This document shows positions 30,446 through 39,300 of a DNA stretch of 64,000 nucleotides, in pieces; position 1 is the first letter of the stretch; every line of letters starts with the position of its first letter. The notes under the pieces were generated by a model that was not told where the DNA came from, ran no database searches, and worked only from the letters and a program-made list of their open reading frames with translations. Position numbers and translations under genes: made by a program. The DNA lies in the NCBI RefSeq assembly GCF_000816845.1, contig NZ_CP006879.1, positions 248,001-312,000 of the forward strand, read 5' to 3'. This stretch comes from Rhizobium gallicum bv. gallicum R602sp. GTDB lineage: Bacteria; Pseudomonadota; Alphaproteobacteria; Rhizobiales; Rhizobiaceae.

Positions 30446-31475
30446 ATGAAGTATTATGCCGGGCTGGATGTCAGCCAGCAAACGACCTCGATCTGCATTG
30501 TTGATGACGAGGGCAGCATTATTGCCGAACGGAAGGTGGCATCCTGTCCGGACGCGATTGGGGAGGCGCTGAAGCCGTTTGCCGTAACCCGTGCAGGACT
30601 TGAGACCGGTCCGTTGTCGGTCTGGCTTTGAAATGGGTTGAGAGAGCGTGGCGTTCCCATCATCTGCATGGGCGCTCGCCACGCTAATGCAGCTTTGAAG
30701 ATGATGCCTGCCAAGACGGACCGCAACGATGCCATCGGCCTGGCGCAGATCATTCGTACGGCTGGTGCAAGAGCGTTCATGTAAAATCGACAGCGAGCCA
30801 CGAGGCGCGGGCGCTCCTTGCCACCCGCAGCCAATTCGTACAAATCCGTTGCGACCTTGAGAACCAGACCAGAGGTGTTCTACGCACCTTTGGCATCCTG
30901 TTCGGCAAATGCGTCGGCGGGTTTGCCAAGCGTGCCGAGGAGATCGTCGACGGCGATTGCATGCGTCTCCAACAATCCGAGCTGTGGTGGAAAGCGCTGA
31001 TAGGGCACGCGCCGAGCAGATCCGTCTTCTCGATGGGAAAGTTCGCTCGATAGCGCGGCAAAACACTGTGGTGTGACGCCTGATGTCAGTGCCTGGTGTG
31101 GGGGTGATAACCGCACTCGGCTTCGCTGCAACCATTGATGATCCGGCACGATTTAAACGATCGTCCAGTGCCGGAGCATACCTTGGCCTGACATCCCGCA
31201 TCTATGCCTCCGGCGAGACAATGAAATCCGGCCGCGTCTCGAAGCGGGGTGACGACTTTCTTCGACGCAGCCTATATGAGGCGGCCAACGCGCTACTGAC
31301 AACGTATTCCGCGGTTCTCTGCCTTGAAGAGTTGGGGGCTGCGCATTGCGCGGCGCGGCGGCTATCGCAAAGCTAAAGTTGCCGTGGCTCGAAAACTCGC
31401 CGTGATCCTTCATGCCATGTGGATATCCGGCGAGCCGTTCCGCTGGTCGTCGCAAGATTCAAACGAGCTTGCATG
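30446..31475 (+). pseudogene. IS110-family transposase with internal stops
   Basis: ATG 30446 begins YYAGLDVSQQTTSICIVDDEG. A TGA at 30629-30631 interrupts GLETGPLSVWL, after which the same frame reads on through MPAKTDRNDAIGLAQIIRTAG to a second stop. The C-terminal [14 protein letters not shown] and [20 protein letters not shown] lie in another frame from 31083. The stops and frameshift make it dead. Confidence 0.78.
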
Positions 31476-31696
31476 ATCGCAACGAAGTCTATGCCTTGCT
31501 GAGATCAGCGAAATCGTCCGGTCAGGACGGTGGCGCAGTCAAGACCGATCCCAGGAATGCGAGTGCTGGTTCCGTTCAGATAACCGCGAACACCACATTG
31601 GTCGACTGAGCCTATCCAACGCCATGATGAGGCGGTCGAAATACCGACCTCGAAGAGAACCATCAGCCTGACCCGCGATACCAACTGAGCCCAGCT

Positions 31697-32110
31697 TGAC
31701 AACCGCGATTAGAGAACCTCCGTGGACACAATCGGCGGACGTTAGCGAGGCGATCGCCGATTACCTTCGGAAGGCACGTCCGCGCAATGCCAGCAGCCCG
31801 TGTCTTTCTACGGGACAAGGCTCCGATCCGAGGCTTCGTGGGCCCGAGCGGCCTTGGGTCCATTATCCGACGCTCACTCAAGAGGGCCGGCATCGACTCT
31901 CCAACAAAGGGAACCCACCAATTCCGCCATAGGCTTGCCTCAGAGATGCTGCGTGCGTCGCGTCGTTGGGGGAAATCGGCAAAGTTATGGGACATCGTCA
32001 TGTGCAGACAACGGCGATTTACGCCAAGGTCGATCAGACACGGTTCACGAACAAAAGCCTGCGGACGGTGCAGATGGCGGTGAAAGCCTGGCGTCAGGAG
32101 TCGGCCCTTG
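31697..32110 (+). pseudogene. tyrosine recombinase C-terminal relic
   Basis: Three frames together give ADVSEAIADYLRKARPR, RVFLRDKAPIRGFVGPSG, then THQFRH and GHRHVQTTAIYAKVDQT. These are the conserved box II (HxxR-type) and final GH...Tyr region of XerC/D-like integrases. Frameshifts lie near 31790 and 31970. NGR234 has similar integrase genes (y4r series, from memory). From 31476 to 31696 and 32111 to 32319 I see nothing. Confidence 0.6.
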
Positions 32111-32319
32111 AGATCGCATTGGTAACTGGATGACGATCACGCCGGCTCTTTCACTCGCCAAATCGTTTGGTAGCATTCTTCCATGAGGCAATAGGGGCAG
32201 TTTTTCATTTCGCGCGACAAGCTTCCGGGCCAGTGGGAATTACTCAGCCGCCCTTTCATGCGTGGTCTATCCCGAACGCACTCCCCAAGACATGGGAAAT
32301 GGTCGCGCTCGTCGCCTCT

Positions 32320-33018
32320 TCAGTCGTCCGACTTCTCAAGCGAGTAGCCGACCGACCGGATGGTGCGGATTGTGAGAGTGGCCGTTTTTAGCGTCTTTCT
32401 AAGTCGGCTAATATGGACGTCGACGGTGCGTTCGCCGACATGGATATTCTGCGGCCAGGCCGCACCGATCAGCTCGTCTCGGCTAAAGACCTTGCCGGGG
32501 TTCTTTAGAAGATGCCGCAGAAGGTTGAACTCGATCGGTCCGAGATGGATCTCATGGTCCTTGTGGTGAACCCGGTGGGTATCGAGCCTCATCTCAACGT
32601 CTCCACAGCCGAGCGAGCTGCCGCTTTCAACTTCGTTAATTGATGGCTGCCCCGGCGTTAGCTTTACTCGCAGGTAGTCGACCAGCTTCGCTGGCGCGAT
32701 AGGACGCACAAAGCTCTCGTCGACGCCGGCCCTCCAGAGATCAAGGTGGTCGCTTTCCGCACCGGGCGAGATCGGCGCAACCACAAGCAGAAGGCCGGTC
32801 CGGGGCTCCTCTTTAAGTCGGGCGCAAATTGTAGGCCCAGCTGCGCTTGCCGGCTGGCAATCCAGCACCACGGTCTGTAGCTCCCGTTCGCCGGCTAACG
32901 CGAGCGCCTCCTCCACGCCGCCGGCCAGCTCAATCGTGAAGCCGTCGACCGCCAGGATGTGACTGAAGACTAGATAGAAGTCAACGTCTTGCGAACAGAT
33001 CAGAACTCGTGGCTTCAT
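32320..33018 (-). CDS. OmpR/PhoB-family response regulator with nifH-type promoter
   Basis: A 232-residue protein with an N-terminal receiver-like domain (VLICSQDVDFYLVF; possible phospho-Asp in TVVLDCQPA). The C-terminal winged helix is GPIEFNLLRHLLKNPGKVF, then ERTVDVHISRLRKTL and RTIRSVGYSLE. The acidic pocket is degenerate (SQD instead of DDE), so phosphorylation may not control it. TtsI (y4xI), the activator of type III secretion in rhizobia, belongs to the same broad family; I cannot confirm that identity, and no type III genes are in the window. No partner kinase lies adjacent. The gene is read from a NifA-type promoter on the minus strand. Confidence 0.8.
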   Translation of the reverse strand: MKPRVLICSQDVDFYLVFSHILAVDGFTIELAGGVEEALALAGERELQTVVLDCQPASAAGPTICARLKEEPRTGLLLVVAPISPGAESDHLDLWRAGVDESFVRPIAPAKLVDYLRVKLTPGQPSINEVESGSSLGCGDVEMRLDTHRVHHKDHEIHLGPIEFNLLRHLLKNPGKVFSRDELIGAAWPQNIHVGERTVDVHISRLRKTLKTATLTIRTIRSVGYSLEKSDD

Positions 33019-33130
33019 CAGCGCTACCCCTGCTCCATTCCCAGCGGCGCCTCCCCGGCCAGCACCCTGCGGAACCGAGGCGCGGCGCAGTTCTAATCGT
33101 CTGCGTACGGGCGCGACGTACTGAAGGGTT

Positions 33131-33250
33131 TCAAAACTCGTGCCAAATTGGCTGATCGCGTTAACAGAAAATTTTATCGTTGGGCTTCAAACGTTTACCC
33201 AGATGCAACATAAGAGATCGGCCCAATTTGCCTTTGTCGCGCATCCGACA
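33131..33250 (-). promoter_or_regulatory. NifA/sigma-54 promoter of the response regulator
   Basis: On the minus strand TGGCACG-N4-TTGA occupies 33145-33131, and the activator site TGT-N10-ACA lies at 33250-33235, 90 bp upstream. The text between and around (ATCAGCCAATTTGGCACGAG) is close to the nifH promoter, so this is another copy of it. On the same strand, GTCAGCTTGTCGGATGC overlaps the NifA site and resembles a tts box; this may be chance. The leader from 33130 to 33019 has no gene. Confidence 0.78.
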
Positions 33251-33259
33251 AGCTGACAG

Positions 33260-33642
33260 CGGGTGTTGAAGGGCGTCAATCGGCTGGATATCAGCAAGGA
33301 ATGTTCTCTGACGCATAGGATTTGAGAGGCCTTGCGATCAGCTCGCTGAGCGGTGCCGATCCCAGAGCCATGTTAAAGCCGACCCGGCTCGCTGTTTAGA
33401 ATACGTTGCAAGTTGAAAGGTAATTTAAACGTATCGCTCAGAATCGCTGGCACGACAGCTTCGGTTTCGATCGGGTTTCTGCCCCATGCAACCGCACCTC
33501 AGTGGCCGCTCCGCCATTTCAATGAACCTTTACGCGCCTCACACACTTGAGCTCGCCGATGCTCGCTCGAGAGAAATGGATCGGCATCGTTGCGATTACC
33601 GACAGAGAGCTCCCGATTTGTATCCCGTTACGTCATTCATCC
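33260..33642. other. intergenic stretch, nothing recognised
   Basis: Between the divergent promoter region and the repeat element before the first ATP-grasp gene I see no gene. A TGGCACG at 33448 lacks a correctly spaced -12 GC/GA and is not counted as a promoter. Confidence 0.3.
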
Positions 33643-33685
33643 AAATTTACAGAACCTTTACAAATGCAAGTCGCTGACAATGGTA
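33643..33685 (+). repeat. upstream element shared by two ATP-grasp genes, copy 1
   Basis: A 43-base block beginning AAATTTACAGAA and ending CTGACAATGGTA lies 92 bp before the ATP-grasp start. It aligns without gaps to 36015-36057, before the second ATP-grasp gene, with 33 of 43 bases identical. It is probably a retained promoter or operator from the gene duplication. A Shine-Dalgarno-like AGGGTCAA near each start is also shared. Confidence 0.6.
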
Positions 33686-33777
33686 TGTTCTCCGCGAAGC
33701 CTGTCGCCAGCGACGGCTAAATTGACGCCCACTCACGGTCGGATCGCCGCACAGCATGCAACGGAGGGTCAATCGCA

Positions 33778-35070
33778 ATGCCAAGAAGAGCGCTCGTGTT
33801 GGTCGAAGGTCACAAAAGTAATGGTCCGCTTTACGTCCGCGCGGCCCAGCGTCTTGGTCTTCACCCAATTACCCTATCGGCTGATCCAGCTCAGTACGAC
33901 TACCTTGCGGCGGAGGGGATTGAGGCAATCCAGGTCGATACTAGCAATCTCGATTTGCTGATCCACGAATGCACCCAGCTGGGTGCGACCTATGGCATTG
34001 TTGGCATTACGGGTTTTACGGGGATCGAGGAGTCGCCCTATGTGATCGTCGCCAAGCTCTGCCGGTACTTTAACCTACCGGGACCGAACCCCACATCCAT
34101 TGAACGATGTTGCGACAAATTCGCTCAACGTCAGTTCCTCGCAGAGGCCGGCGTTCCAATACCTGCCTATCGCCTAGCGTCTGATACGACCGAAGTAAAA
34201 AACTCTGCTGCGGAGATTGGCCTACCAGTGGTCGTTAAGCCGGCCGAAGGCAGCGGTAGCAGCGGTGTCCGATTGTGCCGCGATGTCGAGGAGTTAGACG
34301 AACATACGGCCTATCTGTTGGGCGGGAGGCACATATGGCGGTGTTCGCCCAGGATACTGGTCGAAGAATTCGCACAAGGCCCATACTATAGCACTGACAC
34401 AATGGGAAATGCAGTCATTGCAATTGGTGCCGCCGAGTTCGACCGCCTACCGCATTTCGTCGTTCGCGAGAGCATCTTTCCGGCCCCGCTAACAGATGAC
34501 GAGCATAAACGTATCGTCGATGTTTCGCTGAGTTGTTTGCAAGCTCTCGGCCTTGGCTGGGGCCCAGCGAACATTGAGTTCCGATGGACGAAGCGCGGGC
34601 CAGTCGTCATCGAAGTTAATCCGCGTCTTCCGGGTTGGACCACGCCTAGACTGATTCAGCTGGCCTACGGTGTGGATCTCATCGCCGAACACATCAAGCT
34701 TGTTGTCGGCGAGGAATGGGATTTACGAAGAAGGCATTCGCAAACTGCGGCGGCGCGGTACCTAGTTCCTGATCGCGATGGCATCCTCGATTGGATCGAT
34801 GGTGAAACTCGGGCGGATGCTATGCCAGGTGTGGACGAGGTCAGAATTTATGTTAAGCCCAAGAAGCCTATCATCAGAAAAGGCGATTACCGAGACATGA
34901 TCGGACATGTCATCGCCACTTCACCTACCGGTACTCGGACCAAGACGATACTTCAGCATGCCGTCGAGGTAATCCGTTGGTCGATTACACCATTTCCGGC
35001 CCTCGGCGAACAGGAACCATCTACAGCCCCTCACGTCCCCACGCTGGCAACGGTGCCAAGTCAAAGGTGA
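33778..35070 (+). CDS. ATP-grasp ligase, paralogue 1
   Basis: A 430-residue ATP-grasp protein of the type that joins an amino or carboxylic acid to an amine via an acyl phosphate. The front Rossmann-like domain is RALVLVEGHKSNGPLYV. The ATP-grasp lysine and Gly-rich loop lie in [17 protein letters not shown], and the metal-binding end is [13 protein letters not shown]. It is strikingly close to the genes at 36150 and 51915, including identical runs of DNA, so the three are recent duplicates. Substrates are unknown; neighbours point to amino acids. The extra Pro-rich tail after about residue 410 is absent in the others. Confidence 0.85.
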   Translation: MPRRALVLVEGHKSNGPLYVRAAQRLGLHPITLSADPAQYDYLAAEGIEAIQVDTSNLDLLIHECTQLGATYGIVGITGFTGIEESPYVIVAKLCRYFNLPGPNPTSIERCCDKFAQRQFLAEAGVPIPAYRLASDTTEVKNSAAEIGLPVVVKPAEGSGSSGVRLCRDVEELDEHTAYLLGGRHIWRCSPRILVEEFAQGPYYSTDTMGNAVIAIGAAEFDRLPHFVVRESIFPAPLTDDEHKRIVDVSLSCLQALGLGWGPANIEFRWTKRGPVVIEVNPRLPGWTTPRLIQLAYGVDLIAEHIKLVVGEEWDLRRRHSQTAAARYLVPDRDGILDWIDGETRADAMPGVDEVRIYVKPKKPIIRKGDYRDMIGHVIATSPTGTRTKTILQHAVEVIRWSITPFPALGEQEPSTAPHVPTLATVPSQR

Positions 35071-35089
35071 CTGTCAAGCGCGGCCCTTA

Positions 35090-35727
35090 CGAACCTCCGC
35101 GACATCCATCTTGTGACAGTCGATATCGAGCGCAAAGCCTCACCTGGCCTTCCAGGCAATGTCTCGAACTTGGTAATCCCTCCAGCCGCGCCTGGATCGT
35201 CGGCTTACACGCGGGGGAAGCGATGTGTTCTATGAGGACCCAATGCGCCCTTGTGATGCCTGCCTTGGTGATCCCGCCACGCTTGGCTTCAGACAGGGCC
35301 TGATGTGCCAGTGTCGAATTCTGCCAGATAGGCCCGCAATGCGTTTGCCACCATGGTCCGTTGGCGAACAAACAACGACCGAGCACGATGGATCATGAGA
35401 ATACTCTGCTGTTCCACCGTTTTGACAGGCACAAAAACGCATTGTCGGGCGCTGCACCGCTTCGCAGATTGCTTCGGCATCCAACGCGTCGCTTTTGCCG
35501 CGCTTAACATATGCCTTCACGTAGGACGGGGGATGAGCCGAACCTCGTGGCCCATGGCGACCAGCGTGCGGGCCCAATAGTGCCCGGTTCCGCAGGCCTC
35601 CACTCCGATCAGGCAGGGCGGGAGTTTTGAAAAAAAGGGTATCATCTGCTTTCGGTGAAGCCACTTCCCTAACGTGGTGCCTGGAACACGCTTTTGCCAG
35701 GTCTAATCCAATGGTGGCGATCTTCAT
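35090..35727 (-). pseudogene. IS110-family transposase relic
   Basis: Minus-strand fragments in different frames give IGLDLAKACSRHHV, PSYVKAYVKRGKSDALDAE, AICEAVQRPTMRF with VKTVEQQSILMIHRARSLF, and LRAYLAEFDTG. That is the first two thirds of an IS110 transposase with several frameshifts; the C-terminal domain is missing. It begins 20 bp after the ATP-grasp gene. Confidence 0.65.
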
Positions 35728-35827
35728 CGCGAATGCTCCTTCTATCGCTTCGGTGATCCGCTCGCATCCTAGCAGCGATCGGCCGGTGCGGGGGCCACAT
35801 CATCAAGACTGTCTTTTGGAGGCAGTC

Positions 35828-35985
35828 ATGGGTGCTTTGGATCGTCTGATCCGTCGGGACGAGCAGTGGGAGCGGATATCGCACCACATCATTGGTGATG
35901 AGCGCACGCGCGGTTCGTCCGGGCCGCGACAACCGCATGTTCGTAGAAGCGGTGTTTTGGATTGTGCGTACCGGTTCAGTTTTGA
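35828..35985 (+). pseudogene. IS5-family (IS427-type) transposase N-terminal fragment
   Basis: ATG 35828 opens LDRLIRRDEQWERISHHI, followed after a frameshift by DNRMFVEAVFWIVRTG. This is the front of IS427-type transposases. It is cut off 30 bp before the shared ATP-grasp upstream element, so the duplicated block joins IS debris there. Confidence 0.55.
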
Positions 35986-36014
35986 TTTCAGCCGGCGCAA
36001 CAATACTTTCATGT

Positions 36015-36057
36015 AAATTTACAGAATCTTTGCCAACACGAAGCTCTGACAATGATA
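36015..36057 (+). repeat. upstream element shared by two ATP-grasp genes, copy 2
   Basis: The second copy of the 43-base block described at 33643, here 93 bp before the start of the second ATP-grasp gene. The equal distance to the start codon in both copies supports a functional promoter or operator. It is not seen before the third paralogue at 51915. Confidence 0.6.
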
Positions 36058-36149
36058 CCTTCACCGCACTGGTCTAAGGTCAGGCTCGGCTGAAAAAAGT
36101 TGAGGCCAATTGATACCCGGACCGAGGCATAGCATAAAACCGAGGGTCA

Positions 36150-37385
36150 ATGGGAATGAAAAGAAGAGCACTCATCTTGCTTGAAGGGCACAGGAGTATT
36201 GGCCTGCTATACATGAAAGCGGCCCAGCGTCTTGGGCTTCATCCAATTACACTGTCAGCTGATCCAGCTCAGTACGACTATCTTGCGACGGAAAGACTTG
36301 AGGCATTCCTGGTCGATACAGGCAACATCGATGCCCTGCTACAGGAATGTTGCCGGCTGCGTGCGACCTATGACATTGCCGGCATTACTGGCTTTGCGGA
36401 TGAGTCGCTCTATGCGACAGTTGGTAGGCTCTGCCGCCATTTCGATCTCCCTGGGCCGAACCCTGCATCGATTGAACGTTGCCTCGACAAGTTCGTTCAA
36501 CGTCAGTTCCTCGCGAAGGCTGGCGTTCCTATGCCTGCTTACCGCTTGGCAGCGGATGCAACGGAGGTTGAAAGCTCTGCGGCCGAAATCGGCTTGCCGG
36601 TGGTTCTTAAGCCAGCCGTCGGCAACGGTGCCCGCGGTGTCCGATTGTGCCGCACCGTCGATGAGTTGACCGAGCATACGATCTATCTGCTGGGCGGGAA
36701 GCACATATGGCGGACTTCGCCAAGAATACTGGTCGAAGAATTCGCACAAGGCCCATACTATGAAGCCGAGATAATGGGAAATGCAGTCATTGGGATTACT
36801 TCCGCTGACTTCGACCGTCCACCACATTTCGTCTTTCGGGACAGCGTCTTTCCGGCCCCGCTGAGTGAGGACGAGCACAAACGCATCGCCGATGTTTCGC
36901 TGATCTGTCTGCGAGCTCTCGGCCTTGGCTGGGGACCAACGAACATTGAGTTCCGGTGGACGAGACATGGCCCAGTCGTCATTGAAGTCAATCCGCGTCT
37001 TGCGACTGGTATTACTCCGCGAGTGGTCTGGCTGGCTTGCGGTCTCGATCTCGTGACCGAGCACATCAAGCTTGTCATCGGCGACGAATGGGATTTGCGC
37101 AGAAGACATTCGCACACTGCGGCGGCGCGGATTCTCGTTCCTGATCGCGACGGTACACTCGATTGGATCGATGGCGACAGTCTGGCGGCTGCCATTCCAG
37201 GTGTCGCCGAGGTTAAACTGTATATTGCCCCCAAGACGCCGATCGTCAGAAAAGGTGATGTCCGAGACCGCATCGGGCACGTAATCGCCGTTTCACCCAG
37301 CCCAGCTCAGAGCAAGGAGATCCTTCAGCGCGCGGTCGGCTTAATCGATTGGTCGATCACACCAGTTCCGACCCCTGGTCAATAG
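36150..37385 (+). CDS. ATP-grasp ligase, paralogue 2
   Basis: A 411-residue ATP-grasp protein aligned end to end with those at 33778 and 51915. The same landmarks are present: ALILLEGHRSIGLLYM, AAQRLGLHPITLSADPAQYD, VVLKPAVGNGARGVRLC and [14 protein letters not shown]. The loop GNGARG differs from GSGSSG of the other two, and PRLPGWTTPRL is changed to PRLATGITPRV. These pocket-facing changes suggest a different substrate. ATG 36150 or 36156 are both usable. It is preceded by the shared 43-base element. Confidence 0.85.
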   Translation: MGMKRRALILLEGHRSIGLLYMKAAQRLGLHPITLSADPAQYDYLATERLEAFLVDTGNIDALLQECCRLRATYDIAGITGFADESLYATVGRLCRHFDLPGPNPASIERCLDKFVQRQFLAKAGVPMPAYRLAADATEVESSAAEIGLPVVLKPAVGNGARGVRLCRTVDELTEHTIYLLGGKHIWRTSPRILVEEFAQGPYYEAEIMGNAVIGITSADFDRPPHFVFRDSVFPAPLSEDEHKRIADVSLICLRALGLGWGPTNIEFRWTRHGPVVIEVNPRLATGITPRVVWLACGLDLVTEHIKLVIGDEWDLRRRHSHTAAARILVPDRDGTLDWIDGDSLAAAIPGVAEVKLYIAPKTPIVRKGDVRDRIGHVIAVSPSPAQSKEILQRAVGLIDWSITPVPTPGQ

Positions 37386-37972
37386 AGCAATCTATGGCCC
37401 GCTTCCCGCACCAGTACCGGTGGCGCCCAATAAGAGGTGATCGCCGAACGTTGGTACAAGGAGAGCACGAAGAGAGCAGATTGATCAGGATAAATTTGGC
37501 CACCCCTAGGGAGCCGTACTCGGCTGATTTTTGGCTGAGGCTTGATGCTATCGCGGCGAGTTGCGCGGTCAATGCAACCGTGACAGGCGCGACGCTCTTC
37601 AAGTCCGACGGCAACGTGGTTCCACGGCAGAACTCTCATCAGGCGGCGAAAGCCGCCTCGGCCGGATCAGTAAGCAGTTGCTGTTTTGGCCTTTGCCGAT
37701 GGCGCGGGGTGGACGCCACTCCCTTCTATGCATCCGGCCCGCCGCGCCTTTCGCTCTCGCTGAGAGTTGCGCCCCGGCCTCCTCGGCTGTGCGCGGTTTA
37801 GAAGGCGCAGAATATAGTGAAGTTCAAGGCCGGGTAACAGGCAGACAGAATTCCCGCGCGCGACGAGATTCACGTGTGCCATTGAATCACCTTCGGCGTT
37901 GTCCGATCTCCGACGATGTGCGACCGCGACATGGCAGATTCAGAACTATGTTTTTTAAATGCTTTTCTCGTC
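37386..37972. other. intergenic stretch with a short echo of an ATP-grasp 3' flank
   Basis: No gene is recognised. The segment ATCGCCGAACGTTGGTACAA near 37441 resembles one at about 53197 (ATCGTCGCCGAACTTTGGTGCAA), also just behind an ATP-grasp gene, so the duplications probably included 3' flanking DNA. The NifA-like half sites near 37900 are described with the following promoter. Confidence 0.35.
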
Positions 37973-37987
37973 TGGCACGATAGATGC
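37973..37987 (+). promoter_or_regulatory. candidate sigma-54 box before panD
   Basis: TGGCACG-N4-ATGC has the invariant GG and GC exactly 10 bases apart, as required for sigma-54. Upstream, TGT-N10-ACG at 37900-37915 is one base off a NifA site and TGT-N9-ACA at 37917-37931 is one base short. Both are nearer (about 45-70 bp) than in the nifH-type promoters. It lies about 200 bp before panD. Plausible but unproven. Confidence 0.4.
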
Positions 37988-38184
37988 AAGGTCATCTGTA
38001 TATACGTCACGGAATCAGGAGAAGCTGTCCCCATGATGACGCTCACCAAAGAGCCGCGCCGATGCCCTCTGCTAGTCTGCTCCTCGACCTGTAGCGGCAC
38101 GTCGATCAATTCCTGTCCTTGCGAATAGCATCACTGCCGTCGTTCGTAGAACTGGCGATCCATGGAAGAAGAGGAAATTTACAG

Positions 38185-38607
38185 ATGAAAAAGGTCGTTG
38201 CAGCCAAGCTTCATGGCATCACCGTAACAGGTTCGGAATTGAACTACCACGGATCAATAACTCTGGACCCAGATCACTGCGATGAGGCAGGGATTCTTCC
38301 GCTGGAATTCGTTGAGATCTGGAATAGGGCTTCAGGCGTGCGAATCAGCACGTACGTCATTTACGGTGAGAGGGGTTCACGTTGCTGCGTGCTGAACGGA
38401 GCTGCTGCTCGTACATGTCAGGTCGGAGACGAGATGATCATATGCTCTTCCACATATATTGAGGAAAATCAGATCACAGAGATCAAGCCGCGGGTGCTGA
38501 CGTTCGATCGGGACAATTCTGTCCGCGACCGCTTGTTCTACGATGCTCGGGTAAGGGATGATGGAACGGTGACGTTCGATGTTCGCGAGGGTTCCCCTTC
38601 GCGGTAA
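38185..38607 (+). CDS. panD: aspartate 1-decarboxylase
   Basis: A 140-residue PanD-like protein. The self-cleavage site Gly-Ser is in YHGSITLDP (Gly23-Ser24), which forms the pyruvoyl group. The core YVIYGERGSRCCVLNGAAA and GDEMIICS follow the family. PanD turns aspartate into beta-alanine. The tail of about 30 residues after the core is longer than in E. coli. ATG 38185 follows AAGAGGAAA. Because pantothenate genes panB/panC are absent nearby and ligases surround it, the beta-alanine may feed a special metabolite; that is inference. Confidence 0.85.
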   Translation: MKKVVAAKLHGITVTGSELNYHGSITLDPDHCDEAGILPLEFVEIWNRASGVRISTYVIYGERGSRCCVLNGAAARTCQVGDEMIICSSTYIEENQITEIKPRVLTFDRDNSVRDRLFYDARVRDDGTVTFDVREGSPSR

Positions 38608-38829
38608 CGCCCTAACCGCTTAGTCGGGATCGTCGGCACAGAAAGGCTCGAGCACAGAAATGAGGCGATGCCGACTGTCCGTCAAACGGGGCAATTCACA
38701 CCCGAGCACCCTCGGTTGCTTTAACCTGCAAAGCCTAAGGCGGGCCGCCGCCCACACCACGGTCACAACTGAGGGCAGCCGTTGCCCTCTTGACCACCGT
38801 TGCGACTGTGAACGTTCACCCTCGTTGCG

Positions 38830-39180
38830 TTATGGCGTCAAAGCAAGCCGGCGCTGATCCGATTGTGCTTCACGCGGCGCGGCCTCATTGACGATCGAGA
38901 GATCCGCGACGATACCAGTCGCAAACATATAGACTTCGCCGTCGAAGATCTTGAGTCTTTTTCCATTTGCGACCACGGTGCCCGACGCCGGTCTTGGCAT
39001 AGAAGCCGGCAATGCCGGCGCCGCCCACCCGCATGCGCTCTGCCAGCATCCCCTGCGGATTGAATTCGAGCTGCAGCTCGCGTAGGAATACCACAAAGGC
39101 CGAACCCACCCGCGGCAATGAACGTCCCGTCGCCGACTCAGCGTCATGATACACTTTGCTACCCATTTTGCTCATATTAC
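38830..39180 (-). pseudogene. 3-oxoacid CoA-transferase subunit A relic
   Basis: The minus strand reads QGMLAERMRVGGAGIAGFYA with KTGVG, then in another frame TVVANGKRLKIFDGEVYMF and ATGIVADLSIV. This is the mid part of ScoA/AtoD-type CoA-transferase subunits. A frameshift near 39000 and missing ends show decay. From 38608 to 38829 I see no gene. Confidence 0.6.
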
Positions 39181-39300
39181 TTCGACAGTCAGTTTGCGGA
39201 CCGAAGCTGAACTCTTCACGTTCGCATACGTATTCCAGATGCTTGGGCAACGACGTTCCGAGCCGCTGGCGTGACTTCTTGCTAACTCGGTCAGCCAACG

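Noticed and set aside
33121..33300. A nod box before the response regulator
   Set aside because: No ATC-N9-GAT-type repeats in proper spacing; the region aligns with the nifH promoter instead.
33448..33465. TGGCACG upstream of the first ATP-grasp gene as a sigma-54 promoter
   Set aside because: No GC or GA at the required 10-base spacing, and no TGT-N10-ACA upstream.
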